From NCBI GenBank assembly GCA_943370145.1, contig CALRPY020000050.1:1-32697 (forward strand): DNA of 32,697 nt. Reading direction: 5' to 3'. The translations under genes and the position numbers were made by a program. Of this stretch, positions 31,754 to 32,697 are shown piece by piece. Below the pieces are notes generated by a model that was given only the letters and a program-made list of their open reading frames with translations, was not told the DNA's origin and searched no databases. The first letter of the stretch is position 1. Every line of letters starts with the position of its first letter. The DNA is from Ga0077536 sp943370145 (GTDB taxonomy: Bacteria > Pseudomonadota > Gammaproteobacteria > Ga0077536).

Positions 31754-32697
31754 CTATTGCAGCAGCAGGCTGAGCGGGTCTTCGAGGCGGGCGATCACGG
31801 CGTCGAGCAGGCGGGCGCCGTCGATACCGTTCAGCACGCGGTGATCGCAGGCCAGTACGAGACCGAGTTCCTGCTTGATCACCGGCTGGCCGTTCGCATC
31901 GGGACGGAACAGTGCCTCGGTGCGGCCGACGCCGAGGATGCTCGACTGGCCGGGCAGGATGATGGGGAACACGTGCCGGACGCGGGTGCCCCCGAGGTTC
32001 GACACGCAGGTCGCGCCGCCGCCACTGTCGTCGGGGCCCAGGCGGCCGCCGCGTGCGCGCTGCGTGATGTCATTGAGCGTCCTGCTGTTCGCGAGCAGCG
32101 AACGGGTGCCGACCCTGCGCGCGACGCCCACGTACAGCCCCTTGTCGGTGGCGGCCGCGAGCGCGACGTCACTGTCCGGCAGTTCGAGCAGCCCGTCGTC
32201 GTGCCACACGCGGCGGAACAGCGGCTCCTGCTCGAGCGCGAGACCGAGCGCCTGCACGATCCAGTGCGTGACGGTCAGGCCTGCACATTCCGGCCGCTGC
32301 TTGATGGTCTTGTGCAGTTCCAGCAGGGGACCGATGTCGGCCGCCGCATCGAGGTAGAAGTGTGGAATTTCGCGCTTGCTCTGCGCCATCCGCGCGGCGA
32401 CCGTGCGCTGCGCCGCGGACATCGGCACGACGACGGCTTCCGCAGCCGAGGCCGGGCGTGGCGGCGCTGACGGCGGCGGGGTCGCCGGTACGCTGCGCAC
32501 CGCCGCGAGGACATCCGATGCCTTGATCCGGCCCTTCGGGCCGCTGCCCGCGACGTGCGCGAGGTCGATGCCCTGCGCGCGCGCGACCTTGCGCGCATGT
32601 GGCGTCGCGAGCCGGCGGCGATCACCAGTCCCCGGCAGGCCAGTCCCCGGCAGGCCAGTCCCCGGCAGGCCAGTCCCCGGCAGGCCAGTCCCCGGCA
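31754..32697 (-). CDS. 2-oxoacid dehydrogenase E2 (dihydrolipoyl acyltransferase), C-terminal part, truncated by window edge
   Basis: The frame is open to the right edge, so the lipoyl domain lies outside. Visible in order from the edge: a linker of GLPGT repeats, the peripheral subunit-binding domain (TPHARKVARAQGIDLAHV then GSGPKGRIKASDVLAAV, about bases 32620-32500), a Pro/Ala linker and the catalytic domain. The GTG at 32500 is not the start, because the binding domain upstream is in frame. The active-site motif reads DHRVLNGIDGARLL: catalytic His is present, but the Asp of HxxxDG is Asn. It transfers acyl groups from lipoate to CoA in pyruvate, branched-chain or acetoin dehydrogenase complexes. 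The E1 and E3 genes are not in the window. Confidence 0.9.
   Translation of the reverse strand, partial: PGTGLPGTGLPGTGLPGTGLPGTGDRRRLATPHARKVARAQGIDLAHVAGSGPKGRIKASDVLAAVRSVPATPPPSAPPRPASAAEAVVVPMSAAQRTVAARMAQSKREIPHFYLDAAADIGPLLELHKTIKQRPECAGLTVTHWIVQALGLALEQEPLFRRVWHDDGLLELPDSDVALAAATDKGLYVGVARRVGTRSLLANSRTLNDITQRARGGRLGPDDSGGGATCVSNLGGTRVRHVFPIILPGQSSILGVGRTEALFRPDANGQPVIKQELGLVLACDHRVLNGIDGARLLDAVIARLEDPLSLLLQ
32626..32697. repeat. 15-bp tandem repeat (4.8 copies to the window edge) encoding GLPGT units
   Basis: The unit CAGTCCCCGGCAGGC is repeated exactly at 32626, 32641, 32656, 32671 and partly at 32686, where the window ends. Read on the minus strand it encodes the five-residue repeat GLPGT in the linker of the E2 protein. 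The unit is a multiple of three, so copy changes keep the frame. The full array length is unknown. Confidence 0.95.

Noticed and set aside
32626..32697. LPGTG in the E2 repeat as sortase sorting signals; array as CRISPR
   Set aside because: The repeat is inside a cytoplasmic E2 linker of a Gram-negative type genome, lacks a hydrophobic tail, and the 15-bp units have no spacers.

Overview
High-GC DNA whose gene families (YecA/YgfB-type UPF0149 protein, DMSO-reductase-type molybdoenzyme, RND efflux pump with signal peptide, two-domain PPK2) point to a Gram-negative, catabolically versatile proteobacterium, probably a gammaproteobacterium. I cannot name the species. The window ends inside a 15-bp tandem repeat, which may mark a contig break. 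No rRNA, tRNA, CRISPR, transposase or phage gene was seen.

Left part (1-14,000): an incomplete flavin-dependent luciferase-like monooxygenase (LLM) ends at a clear intrinsic terminator and is followed by a small His-rich SEC-C protein. Then comes the centrepiece, a nine-gene minus-strand operon (10903 down to 1006). Its first three genes are the alpha, gamma and beta subunits of an acetone/acetophenone-carboxylase-type ATP-dependent ketone carboxylase. Behind them lie an FAH-fold hydrolase, a zinc-independent MDR oxidoreductase, a hotdog thioesterase, a MetX-like alpha/beta hydrolase, an EthD-domain protein and a second alpha/beta hydrolase. A divergent FadR-type GntR regulator shares the intergenic region, where a near-consensus sigma70 promoter carries one TTTCGAAA palindrome in its spacer and another just after the predicted start site. 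A second LLM and a WYL-domain regulator follow the GntR gene. The likely picture is an inducible pathway in which a ketone is carboxylated and the beta-keto acid is then cleaved or processed. The substrate cannot be read from the sequence, and no CoA ligase is present.

Middle (14,000-19,800): a gene-poor stretch with one doubtful hypothetical gene, a UPF0149 protein, a third LLM (F420-type family), a two-domain polyphosphate:AMP phosphotransferase and a glutathione S-transferase.

Right part (19,800-32,697): a minus-strand molybdoenzyme operon resembling SoeABC (cytoplasmic sulfite:quinone oxidoreductase: catalytic subunit, four-cluster FeS subunit, membrane anchor) lies divergent to a SulP/SLC26 anion transporter. 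Next is a two-gene RND efflux operon (pump, then adaptor) with a 27-bp near-perfect palindrome upstream. Last is a minus-strand pair: the C-terminal part of a 2-oxoacid dehydrogenase E2 acyltransferase, whose linker contains GLPGT repeats, and an acyl-CoA dehydrogenase.
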